Below, piece after piece: positions 27,916-36,366 of a DNA stretch of 64,000 nucleotides. The stretch is from contig OZ241368.1 in NCBI GenBank assembly GCA_965200525.1, positions 6,882,001 to 6,946,000 on the forward strand, written 5' to 3'. Below the pieces are notes generated by a model that worked only from the letters and a program-made list of their open reading frames with translations, had not been told where the DNA came from and did not search any database. The number at the start of each line of letters is the position of its first letter. Positions within the stretch are counted from its first letter, which is position 1. Source of the stretch: JANNPJ01 sp965200525. GTDB taxonomy: Bacteria > Actinomycetota > Actinomycetes > Actinomycetales > Kineosporiaceae. The position numbers and the translations under genes were made by a program.

Positions 27916-28078
27916 CCGCACCCCTTCATTCGGGATCCCCACTGACCGGGGGCTCCATCGGGACCATCGAGTTCGCCGCCGCCGACGCATTCGTCGGAGC
28001 GACTTGCCGCGTCCCGGGAGGCGGGACGGCTGCTGAGGAAAAGGTGCTGGGATCTGATTTCCCGCCAACACCGAATCG

Positions 28079-28125
28079 GTTTCCACGAGGTGACGTTTGG
28101 CCTGATCACGTTTCAGGCTTGTGAA
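28079..28125 (-). promoter_or_regulatory. GlnR-type nitrogen regulator boxes upstream of amt
   Basis: On the minus strand the GlnR pattern gTnAc-n6-GaAAc occurs twice: TTCAC-n6-GAAAC (28125-28110) and GTCAC-n6-GAAAC (28094-28079), the second a perfect match. A degraded copy (AAAC half only) lies between them. In Streptomyces and relatives GlnR activates amtB-glnK-glnD through such boxes under nitrogen limitation. Spacing between the two good copies is wider than the usual n6, so the exact architecture is unusual. The match is seen; the regulation is inferred. Confidence 0.7.
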
Positions 28126-28174
28126 CGCTCCTGCACGGGGACCTCAAAACCCCCAAGTCGGACCTTAAGGCGGT

Positions 28175-29386
28175 TTAGCTCAGCAGAGCGTCGACGAATC
28201 CGTCGGGATCGAACGGGGCCAGATCGTCCGGGCCTTCACCCAAGCCGACGAGCTTCACCGGCACGCCCAGGGCACGCTGGACGGCGACCACGATGCCGCC
28301 CTTGGCCGTGCCGTCCAGCTTGGTCAGCACAATTCCGGTGACATCGACCACTTCGGCGAAGACCCGGGCCTGCTGCATGCCGTTCTGGCCGGTGGTGGCG
28401 TCCAGCACCAGCAGCACCTCGTCGACCGGCCCCTGCTTCTCGATCACCCGCTTCACCTTGCCGAGCTCGTCCATCAGCCCGACCTTGTTCTGCAGCCGGC
28501 CGGCGGTGTCGATCAGCACGACGTCGGCGCCCAGGTCGATGCCGGCCTTGACCGCATCGAAAGCCACCGCGGCCGGGTCGGCGCCGTCCCGGTCGCTGCG
28601 CACCGTCGGCACCCCGACCCGGTCGCCCCAGGTCTGCAACTGGTCGGCCGCCGCCGCCCGGAACGTGTCGGCCGCGCCCAGGACGACGTCGAGGTCCTCG
28701 GCCACCAGGACCCGGGCCAGCTTGCCGACCGTGGTGGTCTTGCCGGTGCCGTTGACCCCGACCACCAGCACCACCGCCGGCCGCTCCTCGAGCGGGTGCA
28801 CGGCCAGCGACCGGTCCATCCCCGGCGGTGGGTCGACCAGGGCCTTCAGCTCCTCGCGGAGCAGTTCGCGAACCTGGTCCAGGTCGCGGACGCCGAGCAC
28901 GGCGACCCGCTGGCGGAGCCGGGCCACCAGCTCGGTCGCCGGGTCGACACCGAGGTCGGCCAGCAGCAGGGTCTCCTCGATCTCGTCCCAGGTGGCCTCG
29001 TCGAGCCGGTCCCGGCTGAGCAGGTCGAGCAGGCCCTTGCCGAGCAGGCTGTTGGACCGGGCCAGCCGGGCCCGCAGCCGCACCAGGCGGCCCTGCACCT
29101 GGTCCGGGCGGTCGAGGGTGGGGGCGACCGGCTCGGCCGGGGCCGGCGCGAGCACCGGAGGGGCGGTCACCACCGGCTCGCCGGCGGCCGGGGCCGGCCG
29201 TTCGTCGGTGTCGACCCCGCCGACGGCCCGGCCCGAGCCGGCGGCCGGTGGCGCCAGCGGCCCGGCCACCCCCGGTGGCAGCCGGCGCAGGCGGCGGGAG
29301 GCCCGGGTGACGACGAGCCCGCCGCCGACGGCCAACCCGGCCACGGCGACAACGGCGATCAGGATGATGATCTGGACAGCGTCCAC
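28175..29386 (-). CDS. ftsY: Signal recognition particle receptor FtsY
   Basis: A 403-residue SRP receptor GTPase from GTG 29386 (VDAVQIIILIAVVAVAGLAV), behind a GGAGGAGG site; a longer frame from 29437 is less likely. It starts with a membrane helix, then a Pro/Ala-rich linker of about 80 residues, the N domain and the G domain: GVNGTGKTTTVGKLA, DTFRAAAADQL, VLIDTAGRLQNK, TKLDGTAKGGIVV. A membrane-anchored FtsY with an N-terminal helix is the actinobacterial form. It works with ffh in this window. Confidence 0.95.
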   Translation of the reverse strand: MDAVQIIILIAVVAVAGLAVGGGLVVTRASRRLRRLPPGVAGPLAPPAAGSGRAVGGVDTDERPAPAAGEPVVTAPPVLAPAPAEPVAPTLDRPDQVQGRLVRLRARLARSNSLLGKGLLDLLSRDRLDEATWDEIEETLLLADLGVDPATELVARLRQRVAVLGVRDLDQVRELLREELKALVDPPPGMDRSLAVHPLEERPAVVLVVGVNGTGKTTTVGKLARVLVAEDLDVVLGAADTFRAAAADQLQTWGDRVGVPTVRSDRDGADPAAVAFDAVKAGIDLGADVVLIDTAGRLQNKVGLMDELGKVKRVIEKQGPVDEVLLVLDATTGQNGMQQARVFAEVVDVTGIVLTKLDGTAKGGIVVAVQRALGVPVKLVGLGEGPDDLAPFDPDGFVDALLS

Positions 29387-29765
29387 CGAGGACGTGCCTC
29401 CTCCAGCTAGCGGACCGGCACCCACCCGAGGCGGCACCGGAGACGGAACGGAACAGTTCCGAGGATGCCAGGCCCGGCCCGCCGCACCACATCGGTACGG
29501 CTCTCACCGGCCGCGTCGAGCCGGGAAAGCGGCCCACCGACGCCCACCACGGCCCGTCCCGAATCGCGGCCGGCGCGAATTCGGCCCGTGCGAACTGGGC
29601 CGGGTTCGGCCCCACCGAACGGGTCAGAACCCGGCCGGTTCCGGAGTCGATCTCCGACCGGCGGTGAGTGGGGAGGATCTGGTCCGACCAGTGAGTCGGA
29701 TCTACCCCAGCGCACCCGCGGCACCGCCGGCGCTCGACCGAGCTGTGGTCAGCCCCGGCGAGCGG
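29387..29765. other. Non-coding stretch between the membrane-anchored protein and ftsY
   Basis: This gap of about 380 bp contains the ftsY ribosome site at its low end. It has a run of GAATTCGGCCC-like and GAACTGGGCC-like near-repeats around 29575-29605, but no conserved reading frame, strong hairpin or RNA gene was recognised. It presumably holds the ftsY promoter. Confidence 0.4.
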
Positions 29766-30863
29766 TCAGCGAGCGTGCCGGACGCCGCCGCTGTGCTGCT
29801 CGTCCGACTCCCGCAGGTCGATCACCGGTTCCCCGGGTTCGGCATCGGGCGAGGCCGGCGCCGGGCTCGGACGGGCGTCGCTGATCTCGGGGATCGGGCC
29901 CGAATCGACCGGAACCGGGCGTGGCCGCCCGACCGCGCGCTTGTAGGTGATGGCCTCGACGTCGAACCGGGCCTGCTTGCGAACCGGCTCGGCCGCCACC
30001 ACCGCCGCCGAGCCCGAGCCTGCGGTCGGGGCCGGGGCTGCGATCGAGGTCGGCGCGGCCGATCCCTTCAGGCCCGGGGCGACACCGGGATCGGGCGGCA
30101 ACTGCCTGGTCGCGCCGTCGCTCTGGTGACGGGCCGCCGGGTGACTGCTCTCGTCGCGGCTCTCCAGTCGGTCCATGGCCTCGTGCAGGGCGGCGCTGAT
30201 CGGCGCCCAGCCCCGGGAGATCCGCATCCGGAGCAGGATCATCTGCTGCCAGGCCGGGCCCGGTGCGGGCCGGTAGCGGACCGGTCCGCCAGGCCGGATC
30301 GGCTTGGGCCGGGCCGGTGGACGGGGCTTGGCCGCGGCCCGGATCGTCGCGACCTTGACCGAGGGCTTGTTCTTGGCCGACCGAGCCTGCGTGGCCCCCG
30401 ACGACTTGGCCCCCGACCATTTGGCTCCCGACGGCTTGGCCCCGGCCGGGCGGTTCTTCGGAGTCGGCCGACCCTTGGGCGGGGTCGCGCTCCTCGCCAC
30501 CCGCACGCTCTCCCCCGCCGGCGCGTGCTCGACCACCCGTGGGGCCTCCACCACCGGCGGGGCCTCCACCACCGGCGGGGCCACCTTCTTCACCACCGGC
30601 GTGGCCTGAGCCACCTTCTTGATCGTTTCAGCCGGATGGAGATGCCCCACCTGTTTGACCTTGTCGACGGCCCGCTCACCCTCAGGGGTGAGAATCTTGT
30701 GACCGGAGCGAAGATCGGGCAGCGCGACGGCGATCATCACGCCCAGAGCGAGAACGAGAGTGACGACAACTCCAACTGTTACGGCTAGCACACCTCTAGG
30801 GTCGCCGACGAGACCGGTTTCGTAAAACCGAGACGCCGTCAAAACATGTTGCGGTTGTGTCAC
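29766..30863 (-). CDS. Membrane-anchored low-complexity protein of unknown function
   Basis: 365 residues from GTG 30863. A single helix (VLAVTVGVVVTLVLALGVMI, residues about 25-45) is followed by a long Pro/Ala/Lys/Val-rich region with short repeats: PPVVEAP twice and SGAK three times. A short conserved-looking helical patch follows (WQQMILLRMRISRGWAPISA, about residues 220-240), then an Ala/Pro-rich and acidic tail. I recognise no family. It lies 80 bp after smc and before ftsY, so it is probably co-transcribed with them. The low-complexity part may span the cell wall, or be cytosolic if the topology is the other way round. Confidence 0.65.
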   Translation of the reverse strand: MTQPQHVLTASRFYETGLVGDPRGVLAVTVGVVVTLVLALGVMIAVALPDLRSGHKILTPEGERAVDKVKQVGHLHPAETIKKVAQATPVVKKVAPPVVEAPPVVEAPRVVEHAPAGESVRVARSATPPKGRPTPKNRPAGAKPSGAKWSGAKSSGATQARSAKNKPSVKVATIRAAAKPRPPARPKPIRPGGPVRYRPAPGPAWQQMILLRMRISRGWAPISAALHEAMDRLESRDESSHPAARHQSDGATRQLPPDPGVAPGLKGSAAPTSIAAPAPTAGSGSAAVVAAEPVRKQARFDVEAITYKRAVGRPRPVPVDSGPIPEISDARPSPAPASPDAEPGEPVIDLRESDEQHSGGVRHAR

Positions 30864-30943
30864 TTTGTCCTGTGAAACTCACAGCATTCCCAAACCTGTT
30901 GCCCGGCAACGAATGCCGCCCGCCCACGATCGCCGCCGATGAA

Positions 30944-33900
30944 TCACACCGGGACGTCGGACGGCTCGGGCAGGGCCACCACTTCCTCGCGCAGCCGCTG
31001 GCTGATCACCGTGGTCACACCGTCCCCACGCATGGTCACCCCGTACAGCGCGTCGGCCACCTCCATCGTGCGCTTCTGGTGGGTGATCACGATCAGCTGG
31101 GACGACTCGCGCAGTTCCTCGAAGATGCCGATCAGCCGACCGAGGTTGGTGTCGTCCAGGGCCGCCTCGACCTCGTCCATCACGTAGAACGGGCTGGGCC
31201 GGGCCTTGAAGATGGCCACCAGCATGGCCACCGCGGTCAGCGAGCGCTCACCGCCGGACAGCAGCGAGAGCCGCTTGACCTTCTTGCCCGGCGGGCGGGC
31301 CTCGACGTCCAGGCCGGTGGTCAGCATGTTCGACGGGTCGGTGAGGATGAGCCGGCCCTCGCCGCCGGGGAACAGCCGGGAGAACACCCCGACGAACTCG
31401 CGGGCGGTGTCGTTGAAGGCCTCGGTGAACACCTTCTCCACCCGCTCGTCCACCTCCTTGATGATCTCCAGCAGGTCGCGGCGGGAGACCTTCAGGTCGT
31501 CGAGCTGGCGGGTGAGGAAGGTGTGCCGCTCCTCGAGCGCGGCGAATTCCTCCAGAGCCAGCGGGTTGACCGTGCCGAGCAGGTTGAGGGCCCGCTCGGC
31601 CGCTCGCAGCCGCTTCTCCTGCACCGCCCGGTTGTAGGGCACCGCCGGCGGTGGCTCCAGCGGTTCGGGCTCGCCCAGGGCCGGGATGCTCGGCGGTACC
31701 GGCTGGTGCGGGCCGTACTCCTCGACCAGTACGTCGGGGTCGGTGCCGAGCTCGTCCACGCTGCGCTGGCGCAGGGCGTCGATCCGCAGCCGCTGCTCGG
31801 TCCGGACCACCTCGTCGCGGTGCACCGAGTCGATCAGTCGCGCCTGCTCGCCGGCCAGCTGGTGCTCCTGATCCCGGACGGCGCGCAGCTCGGTGTCGCG
31901 GGCGTCGCGCTCGGCCTCGACCCGGGACCGGACCCGGTCGGCGACGGCCAGCGAGCCCTTCAGCAGGATCAGCGTGTACTCGGCCCCGGCCAGCACCGAT
32001 CCGGCGATCTGGAGCTGCCGGCGGCGGCGTTCCTCGCGGGCGATCGCCCGGGCCCGGGCCTCGCGTTCCTCCTGAGCCCGGCGGATCAGCTGATCGGCCC
32101 GGCCGGCCACGGCCCGGGAACGCTCCTCAGCGGTCCGCAGTCCGAGCCGGGCATCGGTCTCCCCGGCCCGGGCCGCCGACGCGGCCGCGGCCAGGTGGTC
32201 GCGCTGGTCGGGAGCCGGATCGTCGTCCTGCTCGGCCTGCGCCTCCTGGGCGTACTCGAGCTGGGTCTCCAGCTCGGCCAGGGCGGTGCGGGCACTCTCC
32301 AGCGACTCCTGGGCCCGGGCCCGCTGCCCGGTCAGCCGCTGCACCTCGGCCTCGGCCGCGCGGGCGGTACCGGCCAGCTGGCCGCGTTGCTGGGCCAGCC
32401 GGTTGGCCGCGGCCGCCCGGCGTCCTTCCAGCTCGTTGAGCTGACCCTCGACCCGCCGGAGGTCGGCCTGGGCCTGCTTGAGCCGGGCCTGCAGGTCGCG
32501 TACCTGTTGCTGGGCCGCCTGCTGGCGCTGCCCGCCCTCGGCCAGTTCGGCCCCGGCCTGCTCGGCCCGGCGGCCGGCCGAGACCACCCGCTCGTCGGCC
32601 TGCTCGACCGCGGCCTGCACCTCGATCAGGGACGGCGCGGAGACCGAGCCGCCGCGGACCAGGGCGGCCGACACCAGCTCGCCCTGGGTGGTCACGGCGG
32701 CGACGTCCGGCCACAGCCGGACCAGGTCGGCCGCGGCGTCCAGGTCGGCGACCACCGCCACCCGGCGCAGCAGCCGGTCGACCGCGGCGGTCAGGGCCAC
32801 CGGTTCGCGCACCAGGGCCCGCACCCAGCGGGCGCCCGGCGGCAGGGTGGGCCAGCCCCGCGGGTCGGCGTCGGCGACCGTGCCCGGCCGGGCGGCGAAG
32901 GCGGCCGGCACCAGCACCGCCTGGCCGCCCTCCTGCTCGGCCAGCAGTCGCAGGCCGGCCAGCGCCCCGGTCAGGTCACCGACCGCGACGGCGTCGGACG
33001 CCGCGCCCAGCGCGGCCGCGACCGCGGTCTCGAAGCCGGGCTCGACCTGCAGCACCGCGGCCATCGAGCCGATCAGCCCGGGCACCCGGTCACCGGCCGC
33101 GAGCAGGGCTCCGGCGCCGTCCTTGCGGCGCAGCCCGAGGGCCAGGGTCTCGCGCCGAGCGGCCCATTCCTTGCGCTCGCCGTGCGCCTCGCGTTCGGTG
33201 TGCCGCAGCTTCTCCAGTTCGCCGCTGAGGCCGCTCAGCGTGCCGGTGGCCGTCTCCAGGTCGGCTTCCAGGACGCCGATCAGCGTGCCGACCCGGTCGG
33301 CCTCGGTCTCCAGGGCGGCGGCTCGCTCGGCGTCGGGGTGGTCGGCGCCGGGCTCGCTGCCGGTCTCGGCCCCGGCGTCGAGAGCGGCCACTTCCTGGGC
33401 CGCCCGCTCGGCCCGCTCGGCCGCCTCCTCGATCGTGCCGGCCAGCCGCTCGAGCTGGTCGGCGGCCGCGGTGACGGTGCTGCGCTGGGCCGCGACCCGG
33501 CCGGCCAGCCGGGCCAGCCCCTCTCGCCGGTCGGCGGCCTGCCGGGCCAGCTCGGCCAGCCGGCGCTCCTCGGCCGCGGCCGCGCGCTCGGCGTCCTGCC
33601 GGCGGGCCTCGGCGACGTCCAGCAGCTCCCGGGCCTGGTCGACCTCGGCCTGCAGCTGTTCCTCCTGCTCGCGGACCAGCGCGGCCTGGGCCTCCAGGTC
33701 GTCCGGGTCGCGGCCGGTGGCCCGCTCCGGCTCCTGGTCGGACAGCAACCGGAGCCGATCGGCGGCCAGGCTGGCCGTGCCCCGGGTGCGCTCGCGCAGG
33801 CTCGAGAGCCGGTACCAGCTCTCCTGGACCCGGGACAGCCGCGGGGCGGCCTCGCGGGTGGCCGTCTCGAGCTCGGTCAGCCGCTCCCGGGCCGCGCCCA

Positions 33901-34684
33901 GCTCGAGTTCGACCTGCTCGCGCCGCCGGCGCAGGGCGTTCTCGTCGGCGACCTCGGCCTCCAGGGTGCGCACCAGGGTGACCAGGTCGTCGGCCAGCAA
34001 CCGGGCCCGGGCGTCGCGCAGGTCGGCCTGCACGACACTGGCCCGGCGGGCCACCTCGGCCTGCTTGCCGAGCGGTTTGAGCTGGCGCCGGATCTCGGTG
34101 GTCAGGTCGCCGAGCCGGGTCAGGTTGGCCTGCATCGCGTCGAGCTTGCGCAGCGCCTTTTCTTTACGTTTGCGATGTTTCAGTACCCCGGCGGCCTCCT
34201 CGATGAAGGCCCGGCGGTCTTCCGGCGAGGCGTGCAGGACGGCGTCCAGCTGGCCCTGCCCGACGATCACGTGCATCTCTCGGCCGATGCCGGAGTCGGA
34301 GAGCAGCTCCTGGATGTCGAGCAGCCGGCAGGGCGAGCCGTTCAGGGCATACTCGCTGCCGCCGGAGCGGAACATGGTCCGCGAGATGGTCACCTCGGCG
34401 TAGTCGATCGGCAGCGCGCCGTCGCTGTTGTCGATGGTCAGGGACACTTCGGCCCGGCCCAGCGGCGGGCGGCCGGCGGTGCCGGCGAAGATGACGTCCT
34501 CCATCTTGCCGCCGCGCAGGCTCTTGGCCCCCTGCTCGCCCATCACCCAGCTGAGGGCGTCGACCACGTTGGACTTGCCGGAGCCGTTGGGCCCCACGAC
34601 ACAGGTGATGCCGGGCTCCAGCCGTAGCGTCGTGGCCGACGCGAACGACTTGAACCCCCGCATGGTCAGGGTCTTAAGGTGCAC
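30944..34684 (-). CDS. smc: Chromosome segregation protein SMC
   Basis: A 1246-residue condensin ATPase that loops and compacts DNA. I chose GTG 34684 (VHLKTLTMRGFKSFASATT) behind a GGAG site. Walker A is VVGPNGSGKSNVVDAL. Two long coiled-coil arms flank a hinge around residues 500-660 (DRVPGLIGSMAAVLQVEPGF...AVAVGDLTGALAGL). The C-terminal head has the signature LLSGGERSLTAVAMLVAIF and Walker B FYVMDEVEAALDD. The arms are Arg/Glu/Ala-rich as is usual for high-GC hosts. ScpA and ScpB are not in the window. Confidence 0.96.
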   Translation of the reverse strand: MHLKTLTMRGFKSFASATTLRLEPGITCVVGPNGSGKSNVVDALSWVMGEQGAKSLRGGKMEDVIFAGTAGRPPLGRAEVSLTIDNSDGALPIDYAEVTISRTMFRSGGSEYALNGSPCRLLDIQELLSDSGIGREMHVIVGQGQLDAVLHASPEDRRAFIEEAAGVLKHRKRKEKALRKLDAMQANLTRLGDLTTEIRRQLKPLGKQAEVARRASVVQADLRDARARLLADDLVTLVRTLEAEVADENALRRRREQVELELGAARERLTELETATREAAPRLSRVQESWYRLSSLRERTRGTASLAADRLRLLSDQEPERATGRDPDDLEAQAALVREQEEQLQAEVDQARELLDVAEARRQDAERAAAAEERRLAELARQAADRREGLARLAGRVAAQRSTVTAAADQLERLAGTIEEAAERAERAAQEVAALDAGAETGSEPGADHPDAERAAALETEADRVGTLIGVLEADLETATGTLSGLSGELEKLRHTEREAHGERKEWAARRETLALGLRRKDGAGALLAAGDRVPGLIGSMAAVLQVEPGFETAVAAALGAASDAVAVGDLTGALAGLRLLAEQEGGQAVLVPAAFAARPGTVADADPRGWPTLPPGARWVRALVREPVALTAAVDRLLRRVAVVADLDAAADLVRLWPDVAAVTTQGELVSAALVRGGSVSAPSLIEVQAAVEQADERVVSAGRRAEQAGAELAEGGQRQQAAQQQVRDLQARLKQAQADLRRVEGQLNELEGRRAAAANRLAQQRGQLAGTARAAEAEVQRLTGQRARAQESLESARTALAELETQLEYAQEAQAEQDDDPAPDQRDHLAAAASAARAGETDARLGLRTAEERSRAVAGRADQLIRRAQEEREARARAIAREERRRRQLQIAGSVLAGAEYTLILLKGSLAVADRVRSRVEAERDARDTELRAVRDQEHQLAGEQARLIDSVHRDEVVRTEQRLRIDALRQRSVDELGTDPDVLVEEYGPHQPVPPSIPALGEPEPLEPPPAVPYNRAVQEKRLRAAERALNLLGTVNPLALEEFAALEERHTFLTRQLDDLKVSRRDLLEIIKEVDERVEKVFTEAFNDTAREFVGVFSRLFPGGEGRLILTDPSNMLTTGLDVEARPPGKKVKRLSLLSGGERSLTAVAMLVAIFKARPSPFYVMDEVEAALDDTNLGRLIGIFEELRESSQLIVITHQKRTMEVADALYGVTMRGDGVTTVISQRLREEVVALPEPSDVPV

Positions 34685-34882
34685 GGATCTGAACTCCTCG
34701 CCTGACTTGAGGTCTGTCAATCTACCGTCCGGGACGCCGGCCCGAGGTCAGGTCGGCCCGGCCCGGGATGCGAGCGGGATTCGCTCCGGCTCGACGCAGC
34801 CCCGAGCGGGCCCGGCGCCGCCGGTCGGCTGCCGCGGGCTGGCAGACTGACGCCCCGACCCCCGTGGAGGATCTGCCCGATC

Positions 34883-35824
34883 ATGACCATCTCCGTGCCC
34901 GCCGGTTCACTCGCCGACGCCCCGCAGCCCGACTACCTGGCGTCGTCCCACGCCATCGCCGCCCCCGGCAGCGGGCCCGGCAACTGGGCCGGGGCCCCGA
35001 GCGTGGTGCATGAGGACGGCGTGTTCTGGCTGGCCTACCGGTTGCGCCGGCCGGTCGACGCAGGCCGGGGCGTGGCCGTGACCGTGGCCCGGTCCACCGA
35101 CGGCGTGGTGTTCGAGACGGTCGCCGGTGTGCACCGCGACACCTTCAGCGCGGCCTCCCTGGAACGCCCGGCCCTGGTCCGCCGCCCCGACGGCGGCTGG
35201 CGGCTCTACATCAGCTGCTCGACCCCGAACTCCAAGCACTGGTGGATCGAGGCTCTGGACGCCGACGACCCGTCCGGTCTGGGCGACGGCGTCCGGTCGA
35301 TGGTGCTGCCTGGCGACGACCTGACCGCGGTCAAGGACCCGGTGGTGGTTCGCGACTCGGCCGGCTGGCGGATGTGGGTCTGCTGCCACCCGCTCGACGA
35401 CCCGGATGCCACCGACCGGATGACGACCCGGTACGCGACCAGTTCGGACGGCCTGAACTGGCAGGTCGGCCCGGTCGCGCTGGCCGGCCGGCCCGGTCGA
35501 TGGGACGCGAGGGGCGCCCGGGTGACGGCCGTGATCCCGACCGGCCCCGGCGGCGAGCGCCTGGTGGCCTACTACGACGGCCGGGCCACGTCGGCCGAGA
35601 ACTGGTACGAGCGGACCGGGATGGCCGAGGGCGCGGCCGACGGGCCGCAGGCCGGGATCTTCACCGCGATCGGCGATCAGCCGGTGGCCCGCTCGCCGCA
35701 CGGCGATCACGCTCTGCGCTACCTCGACATCGTGGCCCTGCCGGACGGCTCGCGCCGGTTGTACTACGAGGCGGCCCGGGCCGACGGCTCGCACGACCTG
35801 CGGACCGAACTGGTCCAGCGCTGA
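34883..35824 (+). CDS. Five-bladed beta-propeller glycosidase-like protein
   Basis: A 313-residue cytosolic protein (no signal peptide) of the arabinanase/levansucrase/invertase superfamily type. Repeated blade motifs are visible: NWAGAPSVVHEDGVFWLAYR, RPALVRRPDGGWRLYISC, VKDPVVVRDSAGWRMWVCC, TRYATSSDGLNWQ and LRYLDIVALPDGSRRLYYE. The Asp in KDPVVV and Glu/Asp in other blades could be catalytic, but I cannot assign a GH family. ATG 34883 follows a GGAGG about 10 nt upstream. It stands alone, divergent from smc. Its stop codon lies inside the first copy of a 17-bp tandem repeat. Confidence 0.75.
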   Translation: MTISVPAGSLADAPQPDYLASSHAIAAPGSGPGNWAGAPSVVHEDGVFWLAYRLRRPVDAGRGVAVTVARSTDGVVFETVAGVHRDTFSAASLERPALVRRPDGGWRLYISCSTPNSKHWWIEALDADDPSGLGDGVRSMVLPGDDLTAVKDPVVVRDSAGWRMWVCCHPLDDPDATDRMTTRYATSSDGLNWQVGPVALAGRPGRWDARGARVTAVIPTGPGGERLVAYYDGRATSAENWYERTGMAEGAADGPQAGIFTAIGDQPVARSPHGDHALRYLDIVALPDGSRRLYYEAARADGSHDLRTELVQR

Positions 35825-35887
35825 CCTGAGTCCGGCGCTGACCTGAGTCCAGCAGTGATCTGAGTCCGGCCCTGATCTGAGCCCCGC
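35820..35887. repeat. 17-bp tandem repeat, four copies
   Basis: Four copies of a 17-bp unit, consensus GCTGACCTGAGTCCGGC, run from 35820 to 35887 with one to four changes each, then a partial fifth copy. The first copy contains the TGA stop of the preceding glycosidase-like gene. Such tracts vary in copy number by replication slippage. No function is evident. Confidence 0.85.
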
Positions 35888-36091
35888 GCTGAGCCGAACG
35901 GGCGCCGTTCATCGCTGCGGGTGAGATCCGGTGGGCCCAGCGCGCCCATTTCGGACCTCGCCTGGAGTCGCCCGATCTGGATTAAGCACTATGGGTGAAC
36001 AAGCCGTCACTCTATGGCTTGTACGGTGGCCGCTGCGCACTCTGGATCTTGGCGGGGATCACTGGATCCTCCTGATGAGAAGGAGTGCCCG
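35888..36091 (+). promoter_or_regulatory. Promoter region of the micropeptide/c-di-GMP operon
   Basis: This 204-bp stretch is less GC-rich than its surroundings (around GGATTAAGCACTATGGGTG, 35978-35996). TTAAG (35982-35986) and GCCGTCAC (36003-36010), 16 bases apart, loosely resemble a WhiG/FliA-type promoter (TAAA-N15-GCCGATAA). An AAGCC...GGCTT dyad spans 36001-36020. It ends with AAGGAG just before the first micropeptide ATG. The sigma assignment is speculative; the promoter location is likely. Confidence 0.4.
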
Positions 36092-36184
36092 ATGCTGAAA
36101 TCCGCGTACGTCAAGGCTGCGGTGTCGTTCGGTGGTCTGATCGCCCTGGCCGCGGTCGGCGGTGCCGGCCTGAAGTGGAGCTGA
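36092..36184 (+). CDS. 30-aa hydrophobic micropeptide A
   Basis: ATG 36092 follows a strong AGAAGGAG ribosome site (spacing 7-8). The 30-residue product begins MLKSAYVKAAVSFGG, has one hydrophobic segment (LIALAAVGGAG) and ends LKWS. It should be a single-helix membrane peptide with a positive N-terminus and a Lys-Trp end. It is 74 bp upstream of a second micropeptide with the same design. I know no family. Reality is supported by the ribosome site, the amphipathic design, the paired copy and the position at the head of a c-di-GMP operon; there is no homology evidence. Confidence 0.6.
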   Translation: MLKSAYVKAAVSFGGLIALAAVGGAGLKWS

Positions 36185-36267
36185 CCCCGGGCCCTCCAGC
36201 CGACGGTCAGACCCCCTCCTCCGCTCGGCGAAGCGCTGCGCGATGACCTGAAATCGTGGTGATCCCC

Positions 36268-36366
36268 GTGAAGAACGTCCGGACCAACCTGATCTACCGG
36301 GGCCTGGTCGCAGCCTCCGGCCTGACCACGCTCGTGGCCGTGGTGGCTGCCGGCAAGAAGTGGTAA
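36268..36366 (+). CDS. 32-aa hydrophobic micropeptide B
   Basis: GTG 36268 (alternative GTG 36259) opens a 32-residue frame beginning MKNVRTNLIYRGLVAASG, with the hydrophobic segment LTTLVAVVAA and the end GKKW followed by TAA. Like peptide A it has basic residues, one membrane helix and a C-terminal Gly-x-Lys-Trp. Its stop overlaps the start of the GGDEF-EAL gene (GTG 36360), so the two are translationally coupled. The ribosome site is weak (GGTGAT). Function is unknown; a regulatory or anchoring partner of the enzyme is one idea. Confidence 0.55.
   Translation: MKNVRTNLIYRGLVAASGLTTLVAVVAAGKKW

Noticed and set aside
28170..28190. GGTTTAGCTCAGCAGAG as the D-arm of a tRNA
   Set aside because: It is the 3' end of ftsY including its stop codon; no acceptor or T-arm sequence is found at the right distances.
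30857..34627. A 1256-codon open frame on the plus strand opposite smc
   Set aside because: Pure antisense shadow: composition is Gly/Leu/Gln-rich with no domain, and smc in the opposite frame is full length with all motifs.
36092..36366. Micropeptides as streptide-like RiPP precursors because of the terminal Lys-Trp
   Set aside because: No radical SAM enzyme, protease or exporter of RiPP type is nearby, and the Lys and Trp are adjacent and terminal rather than spaced as in streptide.
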